Shown: positions 24,589-33,836, numbered from the stretch's first letter. The stretch is 45,774 nucleotides of DNA from an uncultured Eggerthellaceae bacterium (GCA_949840905.1 CATKXW010000018.1:1-45774), one strand, 5' to 3'. Notes: generated by a model not told the origin, from the sequence alone. A program made the numbers and translations.

Positions 24589-24773
24589 CGGCACCATCCT
24601 GCGATCAGCGGCGAGCGCTCGATGGCCTCTTGAGCGATCTTGATGTAACGGGTGCGCAGGTTCACGAACAGCTCCGCTGCATCTCCCAGCCGAAAGCCCG
24701 CGCTCTTGCACAGCTCCTTCGGGATCAGCGCCCCTTGGGAGACGTCCCGCTCGTTCAGCTTGGTTATGTTCAT
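24585..24773 (-). CDS. small AbrB/MazE-like protein
   Basis: 62 residues from the ATG at 24773, which has AGGAGG six bases upstream. Upstream in-frame codons lack a site. The sequence MNITKLNERDVSQGALIPKELCKSAGFRLGDAAELFV has the swapped-hairpin pattern of AbrB/MazE DNA-binding antitoxins (a start like 'l-x-x-R-x-v-x-x-G-x-l-iPk-l' and 'GfrlGD'). No toxin gene lies next to it, so it is either an orphan antitoxin or a regulator. It overlaps the convergent membrane protein gene by 4 bp. Confidence 0.6.
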   Translation of the reverse strand: MNITKLNERDVSQGALIPKELCKSAGFRLGDAAELFVNLRTRYIKIAQEAIERSPLIAGWCR

Positions 24774-24958
24774 CGGAAACCTCCTGTTCCAGTTCATATC
24801 CGCCCCTTTGCAACGAGGAGCGGAAAGGGTCTGTGCGAGCCGGATCGATCGACCCCGATAGACCAACATCCGATCGACGAAGCACTAAGAGCCCGCCTCT
24901 GAACAGCGATCGATCGAGGAGGGCCTTCTTTTCCTCAGCCGAATCCCATACAAAGAAA

Positions 24959-24980
24959 AACGCCCGATCAGGCGGGCGTT
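24959..24980 (-). terminator. intrinsic terminator after Rpn remnant
   Basis: AACGCCCG (24959-24966) pairs with CGGGCGTT (24973-24980) over a six-base loop, and the minus strand continues with TTTTTCTTTG. It is a strong terminator still in place ten bases behind the broken nuclease gene. Confidence 0.8.
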
Positions 24981-24989
24981 CTCGAGCGT

Positions 24990-25507
24990 CTATGACACAG
25001 AGCGAAGTTCAGGCGATGCCGAGCTCTTCGAGGTCTCACGATATGCCGGGTCGGCAGTGACGCGACGGAGGTCATCGAACCTGTTCTCGGCGATGAGCAT
25101 CGCTACGAGCTCGTTATGTCTCGCCTCCCCCTCAGCATAGGCTTTTCGTTCTGCTTCTTGCACCTTGTGCTTGGTCTGTAGCTTGAATTCGTCTTCGGGG
25201 GGGGTCCAGAACACTTCAACCTCCTCGTCGAGATCGCCGATGCGGTCCACTTCCGCCGCGATATCATGGAGCAGTGGATCGTCATCAGACACGATGTCGT
25301 TCAGAATGCATCGCAACAGGTGTCATAGTGCGCTTCTTTTTCAAGGTCGAAGGCAGAGGCATTCAGGACCAGCCAATGCACCCCTGCTCCCAAGCCGATC
25401 AAATCTGCCTCTTCGCAACGAAGCTCGATGCTGTAGCGTGGAATGGCATATCCGAAGGGATCCCTTCTTTCAGCGTACGGATCTTCGTCAGCACCCCCCC
25501 CCTCCAC
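24990..25507 (-). pseudogene. Rpn-family PD-(D/E)XK nuclease/transposase remnant
   Basis: Two frames together match the C-terminal half of the intact Rpn-type protein at 44733-45599. Codons at 25301-25507 read RRDPFGYAIPRYSIELRCEEADL and HWLVLNASA, parallel to RRDPFERSIPRYTIELVCEEDDI and HWLVYNAEA there. After a frameshift near 25310, codons at 24990-25316 continue with AAEVDRIGDLDEEVEVF and a final ATDPAYRET, parallel to AAQVDRINEDEEVMAMI and ATDPAYREK. The N-terminal catalytic half is missing. It is therefore a truncated, frameshifted copy. The region just upstream (25508-25656) holds no gene. Confidence 0.8.
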
Positions 25508-25656
25508 CCCTGCGCACGCCCTCGCTCAAGCCCCCGGAAGGTCCTTGCGAAGTCCCCCGATCAGCCACCGGCAGGTCACGACGGGAACCCCCGAAAGGGA
25601 GAACGAAGACCTTCACGAACACCTCCGGAAAGGCCCCACGAGCGCAAGGTGCCCGA

Positions 25657-27957
25657 TCAGGGACGGATGGTACGGGGGACAGGAGCGGTGCAGTCTATGA
25701 TGGTGGAGGCGGTGCCGCTAGGGATGGTGGGGGTGGGGAAAACGGAGACGGCGAGGCGAAGCTCGTCGTTCACCTGGTCGAGAGAGCGCGGCGCGGGCTC
25801 GCCTGTCAGGTTAGCCGACGTAGTAGCAAGCGGGCTTCCCACGGCATCGATGAGCATGCGGATGTGCGGACAGCCGGGCATGCGCAAAGCTACGGTGCCC
25901 TCAGCGCTACGGAACGCAGCAGGCACGGCATCGCTGGCGGCCACGATGATCGTAAGCCCCCCCGGCCAGCCGTTTCGGACCAGCTCATGGGCGTAGAGCG
26001 GCACATCGGCACCATAACGATCGAGGTCGTCGAGGCTCCCCACCAACCAAGCGACGGGCTGGTCTTCTGGGCGATGCTTCAAGCGAGCGAGCACGGCCGG
26101 GCTCGCGGCATGTTCTACGGCCACTCCGAGGCCGACCACGGTATCGGTCGGGAACAACAACGGCTCGCCGGCCCGCAACCGCGCGACGGCCCCCGCCAGG
26201 TCGAGAGCGTCAGCCATATGCTCCGCAGCATCTTTCGGGCCATGCATCACCTCTTCCACGATGGCCTCTGCCACCCGCAAGCCGTCCACCGCAGCGCTCA
26301 TGATGCCCCCGGCATAGCCGGCCCCCTCGCCGGCAGGATAGACCCCCTGCAACCGAGATCGCCCAACACTAGCTCCCAGCGCCTGAAAGCTCTCATCGCG
26401 CACCAGCCGCACCGGAGCGGAGCTGCGCGCTTCCACCCCGCACAGCACCGCCTCAGGATGCGCGAACCCCGGCAGCTTCCGATCGAGAGCGACAAGCCCG
26501 CGTTCCAGCGACCGTGCCACGAACGGCGGCAGGCACTCTCGCAGATCGCTCCACGCCACGCCGCGCGGATAGGTCGGCTCCACCAGCGAGCTCACCGTCC
26601 CCTGGGCATGGGCGAGGAAATCCCCCACGGTCTGGGCCGGCGCCGTATAAGGCGCTCCACCGCGCTCGATCCCCAACTGGAAGGCGTCTCGCTCCATGCG
26701 CCGTTGCAGCTCGATGCCCGCGAGCACATCATCGCCGGGCAGATCATCGGGCGCCACCTCCACCAAAAGCGCGCTGTTAGCATTGCGCCCATCGCGCGCA
26801 TAAGGGCTCATGCCGTTCACGCACAGGCCGCCCTCCTCGCTCGCTGCCGCCACCACCTCCCCGCCCGGGCACATGCAGAAGGTGTACACGCCGCGCGTCG
26901 CAGCCTCAGCGCTATCCTTAGCAGGGGCTTCCTCGTCATCCACGCGCACGGCCAGCTTATAGTCGGCCGCGCCCAAGGCGGGATGGACAGCGGCAGCGCC
27001 GTATTGCAGCTCATCGATGAAGGACTGCGGATGCTCGATGCGCACCCCCACGGCGAACCGTTTGCGCTCCATCGCCAGCCCCGCTCCCCGCAGCATCTCG
27101 TAGGTATCGCGCGCGGAATGGCCGCACGCCACCACGATGCGATCGGTCGGTATCCTCGATCGCTCTCCGCTGACCGTATCGGTGACCAACGCCGCCGCCA
27201 CGGCTCCTTCGACCAGGTCGACCCCATCGAAGCGCGTCCGGAACAACACGGTGCATCCGCGAGCGATCAGCTCTTCTCGCATCGAGGCCACCACCTGCGG
27301 CAACCGATCGGTACCGATGTGGGGCTTCGCGTCCACGAGGATGGAGCCAGGGGCACCATGCTCCACGAAGGTCTCTAGCACGCGCCTGATGTGAGGGCTT
27401 TTGATGCCCGTGTTCAGCTTGCCGTCGGAGAACGTGCCAGCCCCCCCCTCCCCGAACTGGATGTTGCACTCCGTATCGAGCGCATCTCCTCCTGAGGGGC
27501 GGGCGAAGCCGTCGACCACCCGCTGGCGTTCCTCCACCGCTGCCCCTCGCTCGAGCAGCGTGACCGGGATGCCAGCGCGCGCCAGATAAAGGGCGCAGAA
27601 CAACCCTGCCGGCCCCGATCCCACCACGACCGGACGGACAGCTCCGCTCCGCTCGAACGCCTCTGCCACCTGAGGGATCGACCAGCAGCCGAGCTCCCGA
27701 TGGGGGTTCACGGCCACTCCGCGCCGTGGGCGCAGCGCAGCCGGATCATCGCAGGACGGCACCGCTGCCACCACGGTGACCACACCATGAACGTCGCTCT
27801 TCTTGCGCGCGTCGATGCTGCGCTTGAGAAGGCGCACCGCAGCGAGGGCCGACGGCTCCACGCCCAAGGCGCACGCCACCTCCTCGTGCAACATCCTCTC
27901 GTTCTCGGGCAGAAGAGCGTCGAGGCTCACAGGGATGTTCGAGCATCGCAGCTCCAT
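25657..27957 (-). CDS. FAD-dependent dehydrogenase fused to Sua5/YrdC domain
   Basis: 766 residues in one uninterrupted frame. Residues 1-570 are a COG2509-type FAD-dependent dehydrogenase: an N-terminal alpha/beta part, then the dinucleotide fold GSGPAGLF (113-120) and ERGAAVEERQRVVDGF, and further on CNIQFGEGGAGTFSDGKL and a GYAGGIMSAAVDG FAD-closing motif. Residues of about 581-766 are a Sua5/YrdC/TsaC domain, which makes threonylcarbamoyl-AMP for tRNA t6A: PTDTVVGLGV, KHRPEDQPVAWLV, VALRMP, TTSANLTGEP and PSGTASTIID are all present. The two are normally separate proteins. An internal ATG (26217) could also give free YrdC. AGGAGG precedes the start, and the upstream flavoprotein gene ends one base away, so they are coupled. 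Confidence 0.88.
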   Translation of the reverse strand: MELRCSNIPVSLDALLPENERMLHEEVACALGVEPSALAAVRLLKRSIDARKKSDVHGVVTVVAAVPSCDDPAALRPRRGVAVNPHRELGCWSIPQVAEAFERSGAVRPVVVGSGPAGLFCALYLARAGIPVTLLERGAAVEERQRVVDGFARPSGGDALDTECNIQFGEGGAGTFSDGKLNTGIKSPHIRRVLETFVEHGAPGSILVDAKPHIGTDRLPQVVASMREELIARGCTVLFRTRFDGVDLVEGAVAAALVTDTVSGERSRIPTDRIVVACGHSARDTYEMLRGAGLAMERKRFAVGVRIEHPQSFIDELQYGAAAVHPALGAADYKLAVRVDDEEAPAKDSAEAATRGVYTFCMCPGGEVVAAASEEGGLCVNGMSPYARDGRNANSALLVEVAPDDLPGDDVLAGIELQRRMERDAFQLGIERGGAPYTAPAQTVGDFLAHAQGTVSSLVEPTYPRGVAWSDLRECLPPFVARSLERGLVALDRKLPGFAHPEAVLCGVEARSSAPVRLVRDESFQALGASVGRSRLQGVYPAGEGAGYAGGIMSAAVDGLRVAEAIVEEVMHGPKDAAEHMADALDLAGAVARLRAGEPLLFPTDTVVGLGVAVEHAASPAVLARLKHRPEDQPVAWLVGSLDDLDRYGADVPLYAHELVRNGWPGGLTIIVAASDAVPAAFRSAEGTVALRMPGCPHIRMLIDAVGSPLATTSANLTGEPAPRSLDQVNDELRLAVSVFPTPTIPSGTASTIIDCTAPVPRTIRP

Positions 27958-27958
27958 G

Positions 27959-29290
27959 CTAGGTCACCTCCTGACCGCCAGCGTCCGACGCGGCGGCCCG
28001 CCCGGCCAGAAGACCGCTGCTCCATGCCCAATGCAGGTTGAAGCCTCCGCAGGCCCCGTCCACGTCCACCGCTTCGCCCACCACGAACAGCCCTGGAGCC
28101 TTCCGCACCTCCAAAGTAGCAGGATCGAGGGCCTCCACCGCCACGCCACCGCGCCTTACCTGGCACTGGCGCGCATCGCTGATGCCCTCCACCGTGAAGC
28201 GCAGGCCTCGCACGACGCCATCGAGGCGGTCGAGGCCCGCAGGCTCCCACGGCTGCCGCTCGTCCACCTGCGCCCGGTCGCATAGCACGCGAGCTACCGG
28301 CGGCAGCGCCATGCCGCGAAGGATGTCGCCATAGGTGGGAACGACGCCATGGATGCGTTCTGAGCGCTCCGCGCGGCTGCGCAACGAGGCCTCTTCGGGG
28401 AGGGCGGCCGCTACCAGCAGGTCGAGGACGACCTCGTCGCCGACCTGCGCCTGCCGCGACAGATCGAACACTGCGATGCCCGACAGGCCATAGGGACGGA
28501 AGAGCACCTCCCCACGCTCGCAGCGCACGACGCGTCCCTCGCGCATCAGCGTAGCGGCGCACCGCAGCCGTATGTTGTCGAGCTGCTTGGTGAGCCGCTT
28601 GTCCGCCGCGACCACCGCGAGCGGCCCTAGCACCGGCTCCTGGAGCTTCCAAGGCAGCCCGAGCTCGCCAGCCAACCGTGGTTGCAACGCCCCACCGCAT
28701 GCGATGATGACACGATGGGCGCAAAGCTCGCGCTCATCGGAGGCGCGCAGCCGAAAGAGCCCCGACGAGGGGTCGGATACGATGCTCTCCACAGCGAGCT
28801 CCGTGAGCATCTCCACCTGCGCGGCCTCCATCGCCGCTCGCAGCACATCCAGCACCGAGGTCGCCTTGTTCGCGAGAGGATAGAGCCGCCCCTCCCCTTC
28901 CTCGCGCCAAAGGAGCCCATGATCGGCGAAGAACCGCGTGACCGCGCATCCGACTTCCGCGAAGGGCAGAGCGTCCCTTGGCGGGAAGGCCGCTTCCGCA
29001 GCTGCCAGAACGCGCCCGACGAACTCCCCGTTGCGATAGCGCGAGTCCAGGTCGCAGCCGCACGGAGCACCAGCGGTCGCATCCCAGGCCAACCGAGCGT
29101 TCGAGAAGTTGCAGCGGCCGTTGCCCGTAGCGAGCACGGTGCGCCCCACCCGATCGGTGGCCTCGCACAAAACGACGCGCACCCCAGGACCACCGGCCTC
29201 GGCCGCGGCGATGGCCGCCGCCATGCCAGCCGCCCCTGCGCCCACGATGACGATGGTGCGCCCGCTTTCATTCGTCCCGCATTGCTCCAT
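27959..29290 (-). CDS. HI0933/BaiN-family flavoprotein (NAD(P)/FAD oxidoreductase)
   Basis: 443 residues. The Rossmann motif VIVGAGAAGMAAAIAAAEAG lies at about 14-33, followed by ATGNGRCNFSNARL, the signature of HI0933-like flavoproteins, and a closing VGEAVDVDGACGGFNLHWAWSSG typical of the family. Members include BaiN, which acts in bile acid metabolism, but most have no known substrate. FAD binding is well supported; the reaction is not. It is transcribed just upstream of the FAD-YrdC fusion, with the stop and next start almost touching, and 28 bp after the ABC permease gene. A run of minus-strand genes from 31992 to 25657 may be one transcript. Confidence 0.88.
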   Translation of the reverse strand: MEQCGTNESGRTIVIVGAGAAGMAAAIAAAEAGGPGVRVVLCEATDRVGRTVLATGNGRCNFSNARLAWDATAGAPCGCDLDSRYRNGEFVGRVLAAAEAAFPPRDALPFAEVGCAVTRFFADHGLLWREEGEGRLYPLANKATSVLDVLRAAMEAAQVEMLTELAVESIVSDPSSGLFRLRASDERELCAHRVIIACGGALQPRLAGELGLPWKLQEPVLGPLAVVAADKRLTKQLDNIRLRCAATLMREGRVVRCERGEVLFRPYGLSGIAVFDLSRQAQVGDEVVLDLLVAAALPEEASLRSRAERSERIHGVVPTYGDILRGMALPPVARVLCDRAQVDERQPWEPAGLDRLDGVVRGLRFTVEGISDARQCQVRRGGVAVEALDPATLEVRKAPGLFVVGEAVDVDGACGGFNLHWAWSSGLLAGRAAASDAGGQEVT

Positions 29291-29318
29291 AGACGTCCCT
29301 CACATAGGAGAACGAGCC

Positions 29319-30044
29319 TCATCGGCGAGCGAGCTTTCGCTCGGCCAGGTCGAAGGCTTCGTAGATGATGATGCCCATGAACGCCATGGCGATGATGCCC
29401 GCGAACATCCGCGCGAATTCCAACATCGACCAGGCGTGCATGATGAAGTAGCCCAAACCGGTGGACCCGGCCATGGACTCGGCGATGAACAAGATGGCCA
29501 CGGCGGTGCCGGTGGTGATGCGCAGGGCCGTGAACAGACTGGGCATCGATGCGGGCACGGTCACCTCGCGGAATATCTGCCAGCGGTTCGCGCCCAGCGA
29601 GCACAGGGAGAGCACCGCCGAGGGCGGGATGGCCTTCGCAGCATCGCGCATGGTGACGAGCATCTGGAAGAACACCGCGATGGAGATGAGGATGACCTTC
29701 GCCTCTCCACCGAGACCGAACAGCACGAACAGCACCGGCAAGAGCACTATCTTCGGAAGGGGATAGAGGATGTAGAGAGCCGGTCCCAAGACAGCATCGG
29801 CCCGTTGCGAACGGCCGAGCCACAGTCCCAACGGCGCCCCCAGCATGGTGCCTATGACCATGGAGAGCAGGATGCGCTCGAAGCTCACCCAGAACTCGGG
29901 CATGATAGCGCCAAGCTCCTGGCTTAGCACCGGGATGGTATCCCAAGGGGTGGGCAGCGCGGGCGAGTGCGCCGCCAGGGCCAAAAGCCACCACAGCGCG
30001 ATCACCAGCAGCGTGCCCCATGCGTATCCGAGAGCCTTGTTCAT
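29319..30044 (-). CDS. ABC importer permease, SsuC/TauC type
   Basis: 241 residues with about six membrane segments. The EAA-type loop is SLGANRWQIFREVTVPASMPSLFTALRIT. The pattern is that of the nitrate/sulfonate/taurine/pyrimidine-precursor import permeases. Its start overlaps the stop of the ATPase gene by 4 bp (ATGA type), so the two are coupled. It forms a complete importer with the ATPase and the lipoprotein upstream. Substrate unknown: sulfonate, taurine and thiamine precursor are all possible. Confidence 0.9.
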   Translation of the reverse strand: MNKALGYAWGTLLVIALWWLLALAAHSPALPTPWDTIPVLSQELGAIMPEFWVSFERILLSMVIGTMLGAPLGLWLGRSQRADAVLGPALYILYPLPKIVLLPVLFVLFGLGGEAKVILISIAVFFQMLVTMRDAAKAIPPSAVLSLCSLGANRWQIFREVTVPASMPSLFTALRITTGTAVAILFIAESMAGSTGLGYFIMHAWSMLEFARMFAGIIAMAFMGIIIYEAFDLAERKLARR

Positions 30045-30889
30045 CGGACACCTCCTCCTGGCCGTTCGCCAGAAGAGGCAGCCCCTTTCCCGCGCTGCCC
30101 CTCGGCAAGAGCGAGCGCATCGGCATCCTCTTGGGCGGCCACCTCCTGCGCTAAGAGCTCGCGTACCTCATCGCAACGGCGATGGAACGCCTCGGCGAGG
30201 CGATAACCATCCTGCCCGGCTTCGGGATTTCGGATGGTGCGCACCACGCGCCCGGGCCGTGCGCTCATGATGGCGATGCGCTGGCCGAGGAACACCGCCT
30301 CTTCGATGGAATGGGTGACCAGCACCTGGGCATAGCCCTCGCGACGCCACAGGTCGCGCAGCAGGTCTTGGATGCGCTCGCGCAACAGGGCGTCCAAAGC
30401 GCTCAGCGGCTCGTCCATCAGCAGCAGCCGCACATCGAGGGCTAGCGCACGGGCCAGGGCCAAACGTTGCTGCATCCCTCCCGACAGCTCGGATGGGTAG
30501 GCTTTGGCGAAGTCCGCCAGACCCACCAGCGCAAGGGCCTCTTGAGCCCGTTCGCGCCGTTCGGCCCGAGCCACGCCGCGCACCTTCAAGCCCAGCTCGG
30601 CGTTGGCACCCACGGTGGCCCAAGGCAGCAACCCGAAATCCTGCAGGATGAGGGCGGTATCACGTCGAGGGGCGAGGAGGGGGGCGCCTTCCAGCAGCAC
30701 CTCGCCGCTCGTGGGCCGCAGAAGGCCGCAAGCCATGCGCAACAGGCTCGACTTCCCGCAACCGGAAGGCCCGATGATAGCAAGGGACTCCCCCGGCCCG
30801 ACGGACAGGTCGAGGGAGCCCAGCGCCGCCACGGCGGCACTCTCGCGTTCATAGGTGAGCGCGACGTCTTTGAACTGTAGATATTCCAT
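30041..30889 (-). CDS. ABC importer ATPase, SsuB/TauB type
   Basis: 282 residues from the ATG at 30889, where the domain starts (MEYLQFKDVALTY); AGG lies five bases upstream. Walker A is GPSGCGKSS near residue 37, the signature is LSGGMQQRLALARAL near 130, and Walker B LLLMDEPLSALD follows. A C-terminal stretch of about 60 residues beyond the ABC domain is Ala/Glu-rich and of unknown role. It sits between the binding lipoprotein (38 bp upstream) and the permease (4-bp overlap). Confidence 0.92.
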   Translation of the reverse strand: MEYLQFKDVALTYERESAAVAALGSLDLSVGPGESLAIIGPSGCGKSSLLRMACGLLRPTSGEVLLEGAPLLAPRRDTALILQDFGLLPWATVGANAELGLKVRGVARAERRERAQEALALVGLADFAKAYPSELSGGMQQRLALARALALDVRLLLMDEPLSALDALLRERIQDLLRDLWRREGYAQVLVTHSIEEAVFLGQRIAIMSARPGRVVRTIRNPEAGQDGYRLAEAFHRRCDEVRELLAQEVAAQEDADALALAEGQRGKGAASSGERPGGGVR

Positions 30890-30927
30890 AGCGCCTAATG
30901 GTACGGCAAACCGACGCATCGGTGGAG

Positions 30928-31992
30928 CTAGGCGAGCGTGAAGGTGCCCGTTTCCTCGTCGTAGGTCACAGCACCCTCGACATAGCCCTTCTTCGTCATC
31001 CATGCGAGCACCGGGTCCACCAGCTGCTGGGGCACGCGCACCAGCGTGGTCGCCCCTTCGGCAGCAGCCCCGTCCTTGGTAGCGAGCGGATAGGCGCTCA
31101 CAGGGTACCCATCAGCGATGGTGCTGTTCAAGTTCGCTTTCTCCACCAGCAGCGGACGGAACGCCGCCGGGTCCTCGTTGATGAGCGCCACAGCCGCATC
31201 CCATGCAGAAGCCACAGCCTCGATGACCTCAGCGTTGTCCGCAGCCCAAGCGGTGCGAGCCACCATGACGGACTGGGAGATGTTCTCCCCGCTCGCATCA
31301 TCGGCTATGGTCCGCATGCCCTGAGCCTCTCCCAAGGCGAGCAGCGAGCCTGGCAAGGCTGCCGACTGGGCCGAGCCGTTGGCCATGAGCGCATAGCGCT
31401 CCGGCAAGCTGGCCACCTCTTCGTGGGCGATGGTGGCCGGATCGATGCCAGCCTGCTCGCACAGCTTGTCGAACACGTATTCCGGCACGGTATTCGCTGC
31501 CACGCTCACCGAGAGGCCCACGAGATCCTGCAGCGAGGCGACCGAGCTGTTCCCGTTCACCTGGATGCCGAAGCGTCCCTGCTCTGGTGTGGCGCCGAGG
31601 GTGATCCACTCCATGGTGACATCAGTGCCCGACTCGCACAGCTTCACCGCCCGCATGATGTCGGTCATGGCCATATCGACCTGACCGGCGGTGATGGCGG
31701 CTGACAGGCTGGGAGCCGAATCGAACGGTATGACCTCGACGGCCACGTCAGCGGCCGCGAACAGGTCCTGCTGCTCGGCCACCCACAGAGGCAGGATGTC
31801 CTCGGTGGGCATGGTCCCCACCTTCACGGTGCGCACGAGCGCATCCGCAGCGCTGCTGCCAGCGCTGGGAGCGGGCGCGCTACAGCCGGAAAGCAGCATC
31901 GCGAAGGCGAGGCCGGCCGTCAACGCCAGAGCAGCTCCCTTCCTCACGAGCGCCCTTCCCGAACGGGGGGTGATGAACGTCTTGTCTTGCAT
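30928..31992 (-). CDS. ABC importer substrate-binding lipoprotein, SsuA/NMT1-like
   Basis: 354 residues from the ATG at 31992 (AAAGG eight bases upstream). The signal peptide ends with the lipobox LLSGC near residue 35, so it is tethered on the outer face. The body starts VKVGTMPTEDILPLWVAEQQDLFAAADVAVEVIPFDSAPSLSAAITAGQVDMAMTD, typical of NMT1/SsuA-type binding proteins for small organic anions or vitamin precursors. First gene of the three-gene importer. The ligand cannot be read from sequence. Confidence 0.9.
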   Translation of the reverse strand: MQDKTFITPRSGRALVRKGAALALTAGLAFAMLLSGCSAPAPSAGSSAADALVRTVKVGTMPTEDILPLWVAEQQDLFAAADVAVEVIPFDSAPSLSAAITAGQVDMAMTDIMRAVKLCESGTDVTMEWITLGATPEQGRFGIQVNGNSSVASLQDLVGLSVSVAANTVPEYVFDKLCEQAGIDPATIAHEEVASLPERYALMANGSAQSAALPGSLLALGEAQGMRTIADDASGENISQSVMVARTAWAADNAEVIEAVASAWDAAVALINEDPAAFRPLLVEKANLNSTIADGYPVSAYPLATKDGAAAEGATTLVRVPQQLVDPVLAWMTKKGYVEGAVTYDEETGTFTLA

Positions 31993-32078
31993 GTCGATCG
32001 CCTTTCCTCCTCGAAGGGTTCCTTCTATGCTGAAGAGCCTCTCTTCCCGAGCGGAAGAAGACGGCTCCCGAAGCCCCG

Positions 32079-33506
32079 TCACTTGCTCTCGTACTGTGGG
32101 ATCGGATCGGTGTCGCGCTCCAACAGGTTCCCATCGTAGACGTAGTGCTTGGTCTCGCGGGCTATCAGGCCCGACAGCAGCAGCACCACGATGATGTTGG
32201 GCACGGCCATGAGCGCGTTGGTGATATCGGAGACGGTCCATACCACGTCCCCGATGCCGATGGCCCCGAGGAACGCCACTACCACGTAGAGGATCTGATA
32301 AGGACGGATGGCCCTCTTGCCCAGCAGGTAGGTGATGCAGCGGTTGCCGTAATAGGACCAGCCCAAGATGGTGGAATAGGCGAACAGGATCATGCCCACC
32401 ACCAAGATGGGCGTGCCGATCACGGGGATCTGGGCGAAAGCGGCGCTGGTCAGCTCGGCTCCTTTGGTGATGGTCTCAGCGGAGATGCCCGATACGATGT
32501 CTCCGTTGGCCAACATGGTCGACACCAACACCAGGCCCGTTAGCAAGCAGATGACCACCGTGTCCCAGAACGTGCCGGTCATGGACACCAGCGCCTGGCG
32601 GGCCGGGTTGCGCGTGGCTGCCGCCGAGGCGACGATGGGCGCCGAGCCCAGGCCCGACTCGTTGGAGAACAGCCCGCGAGCGCAGCCGAACTGCAACGCC
32701 ACGACGATGGTGGAGCCGAGCACGCCGCCGAACACCGACTGCGGATCGAAGGCGCCCACCACGATGGCGCACAGAGCCGGCCACACGAACTGCCAGTTGA
32801 CCCCCAATATGATGAGGCAACCCAAGGTGTAGAGCACCGCCATGAGCGGCACCAGCTTCTCGCACACCCGCGAGATGATCTTCACGCCGCCGAACACCAC
32901 CAGCGATATGAGGATGACGATAGCGATGCCGCACGCCCAGGTAGGGATACCGGGGATGTTCGTGGTGACCACCTCGGTCATGGCCGAGCTCTGCACGGCC
33001 GCGCCGATGCCGAACGAAGCGATGGCCGCCAGGCCTGCGAACAGCACCGCGCCCAACTTCGCCCACCACGGCGTCACGCCATCCTTCTTGAACGCGCGCT
33101 CCCAAGCATACATGGCACCGCCGAGCATGTTGCCGTTATGGTCCTTGACGCGATACTTCACCGCCGCGAAAGTCTCGGAGTACTTCGTCGCGATGCCGAA
33201 GACGCCGGTGAGCCACATCCAGAACACAGCGCCCGGACCACCGGCGAGGATGGCGGTGCCCACGCCCACGATGTTGCCGGTGCCGATGGTGGCGGAAAGG
33301 GCCGTGCACAACGCGCCGAACTGGCTGATGTCGCCTGGAGCGTCGGGGTCCTTCGTGATGGAGAGCCTGATGCCCGTGCCCAGCTTGCGCTGGATGAACC
33401 CGGTGCGGAATGTGAGGAACACATGGGCTCCCAGCAAGATCACGAGCATGGGCACGCCCCATACAGCCGCATCCAGAGCATCTATGAACTCGATGATGGC
33501 TTCCAT
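32079..33506 (-). CDS. AGCS-family sodium/alanine symporter
   Basis: 475 residues with about ten membrane segments. ALSATIGTGNIVGVGTAILAGGPGAVFWMWLTG near residue 70 is the AGCS signature, and SNESGLGSAPI near residue 270 is a second family block. AGCS proteins bring in alanine or glycine with sodium. The gene is monocistronic by spacing: 86 bp separate it from the ABC importer gene downstream, and the FMN riboswitch region lies upstream in the opposite direction. Confidence 0.93.
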   Translation of the reverse strand: MEAIIEFIDALDAAVWGVPMLVILLGAHVFLTFRTGFIQRKLGTGIRLSITKDPDAPGDISQFGALCTALSATIGTGNIVGVGTAILAGGPGAVFWMWLTGVFGIATKYSETFAAVKYRVKDHNGNMLGGAMYAWERAFKKDGVTPWWAKLGAVLFAGLAAIASFGIGAAVQSSAMTEVVTTNIPGIPTWACGIAIVILISLVVFGGVKIISRVCEKLVPLMAVLYTLGCLIILGVNWQFVWPALCAIVVGAFDPQSVFGGVLGSTIVVALQFGCARGLFSNESGLGSAPIVASAAATRNPARQALVSMTGTFWDTVVICLLTGLVLVSTMLANGDIVSGISAETITKGAELTSAAFAQIPVIGTPILVVGMILFAYSTILGWSYYGNRCITYLLGKRAIRPYQILYVVVAFLGAIGIGDVVWTVSDITNALMAVPNIIVVLLLSGLIARETKHYVYDGNLLERDTDPIPQYESK

Positions 33507-33669
33507 CTCTTTCCACTTCCCCTCTCTCTTCTTTCGGTCGCTTTATCTTAATGAAGCGGTTTCTGTTCCCTCCCCGCGAACGAGCCATCTCTCCGTGAGC
33601 GGCATGGCACCCGACCGACCTGCGGGAGCGTGGCACGGCAAGTTGTGCTACGATGGGCGCTATGTTATC

Positions 33670-33817
33670 TGTTTCAGGGCGAGGTGGAATTCCTCACTGG
33701 CGGTGAGCGGCGGATGCGCCGCGAGCCCGCGACCCCGGGTATGCCGACGCTCTCGGCGCATCCGGGCTGACATCGGTGCGAATCCGAGGCCAACGGTCAC
33801 AGTCCGGATGGAAGAAA
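33670..33817 (+). promoter_or_regulatory. FMN riboswitch (RFN element)
   Basis: The conserved RFN blocks appear in order: TTCAGGGCGAGGTGGAATTC, TCACTGGCGGT, then AGCCCGCGA, a variable GC-rich hairpin, GGTGCGAATCCGAGGCCAAC, GGTCACAGTCCGGATG and GAAG. The aptamer binds FMN and turns the downstream genes off. Only about 20 bases separate its end from the RibU start codon, and no separate terminator hairpin is visible there, so control by hiding the ribosome site is most likely. Confidence 0.95.
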
Positions 33818-33836
33818 TGGAAAGGACGGTACGGCC

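Noticed and set aside
24585-24989. Toxin-antitoxin pair around the AbrB-like gene
   Set aside because: Only the AbrB/MazE-like protein is present; the 216 bp upstream hold no toxin-sized frame with a ribosome site.
26217-26217. Separate tsaC/yrdC gene starting at the internal ATG
   Set aside because: The frame is continuous with the flavoprotein and the nearest ribosome site is too close (three bases), so fusion is the simpler reading; kept as a caveat in the fusion entry.
25165-27378. Long plus-strand open frame of more than 700 codons over the FAD-YrdC gene
   Set aside because: It is an antisense reading of a GC-rich gene, with no recognisable motifs and no ribosome site; the minus-strand frame has full family motifs.
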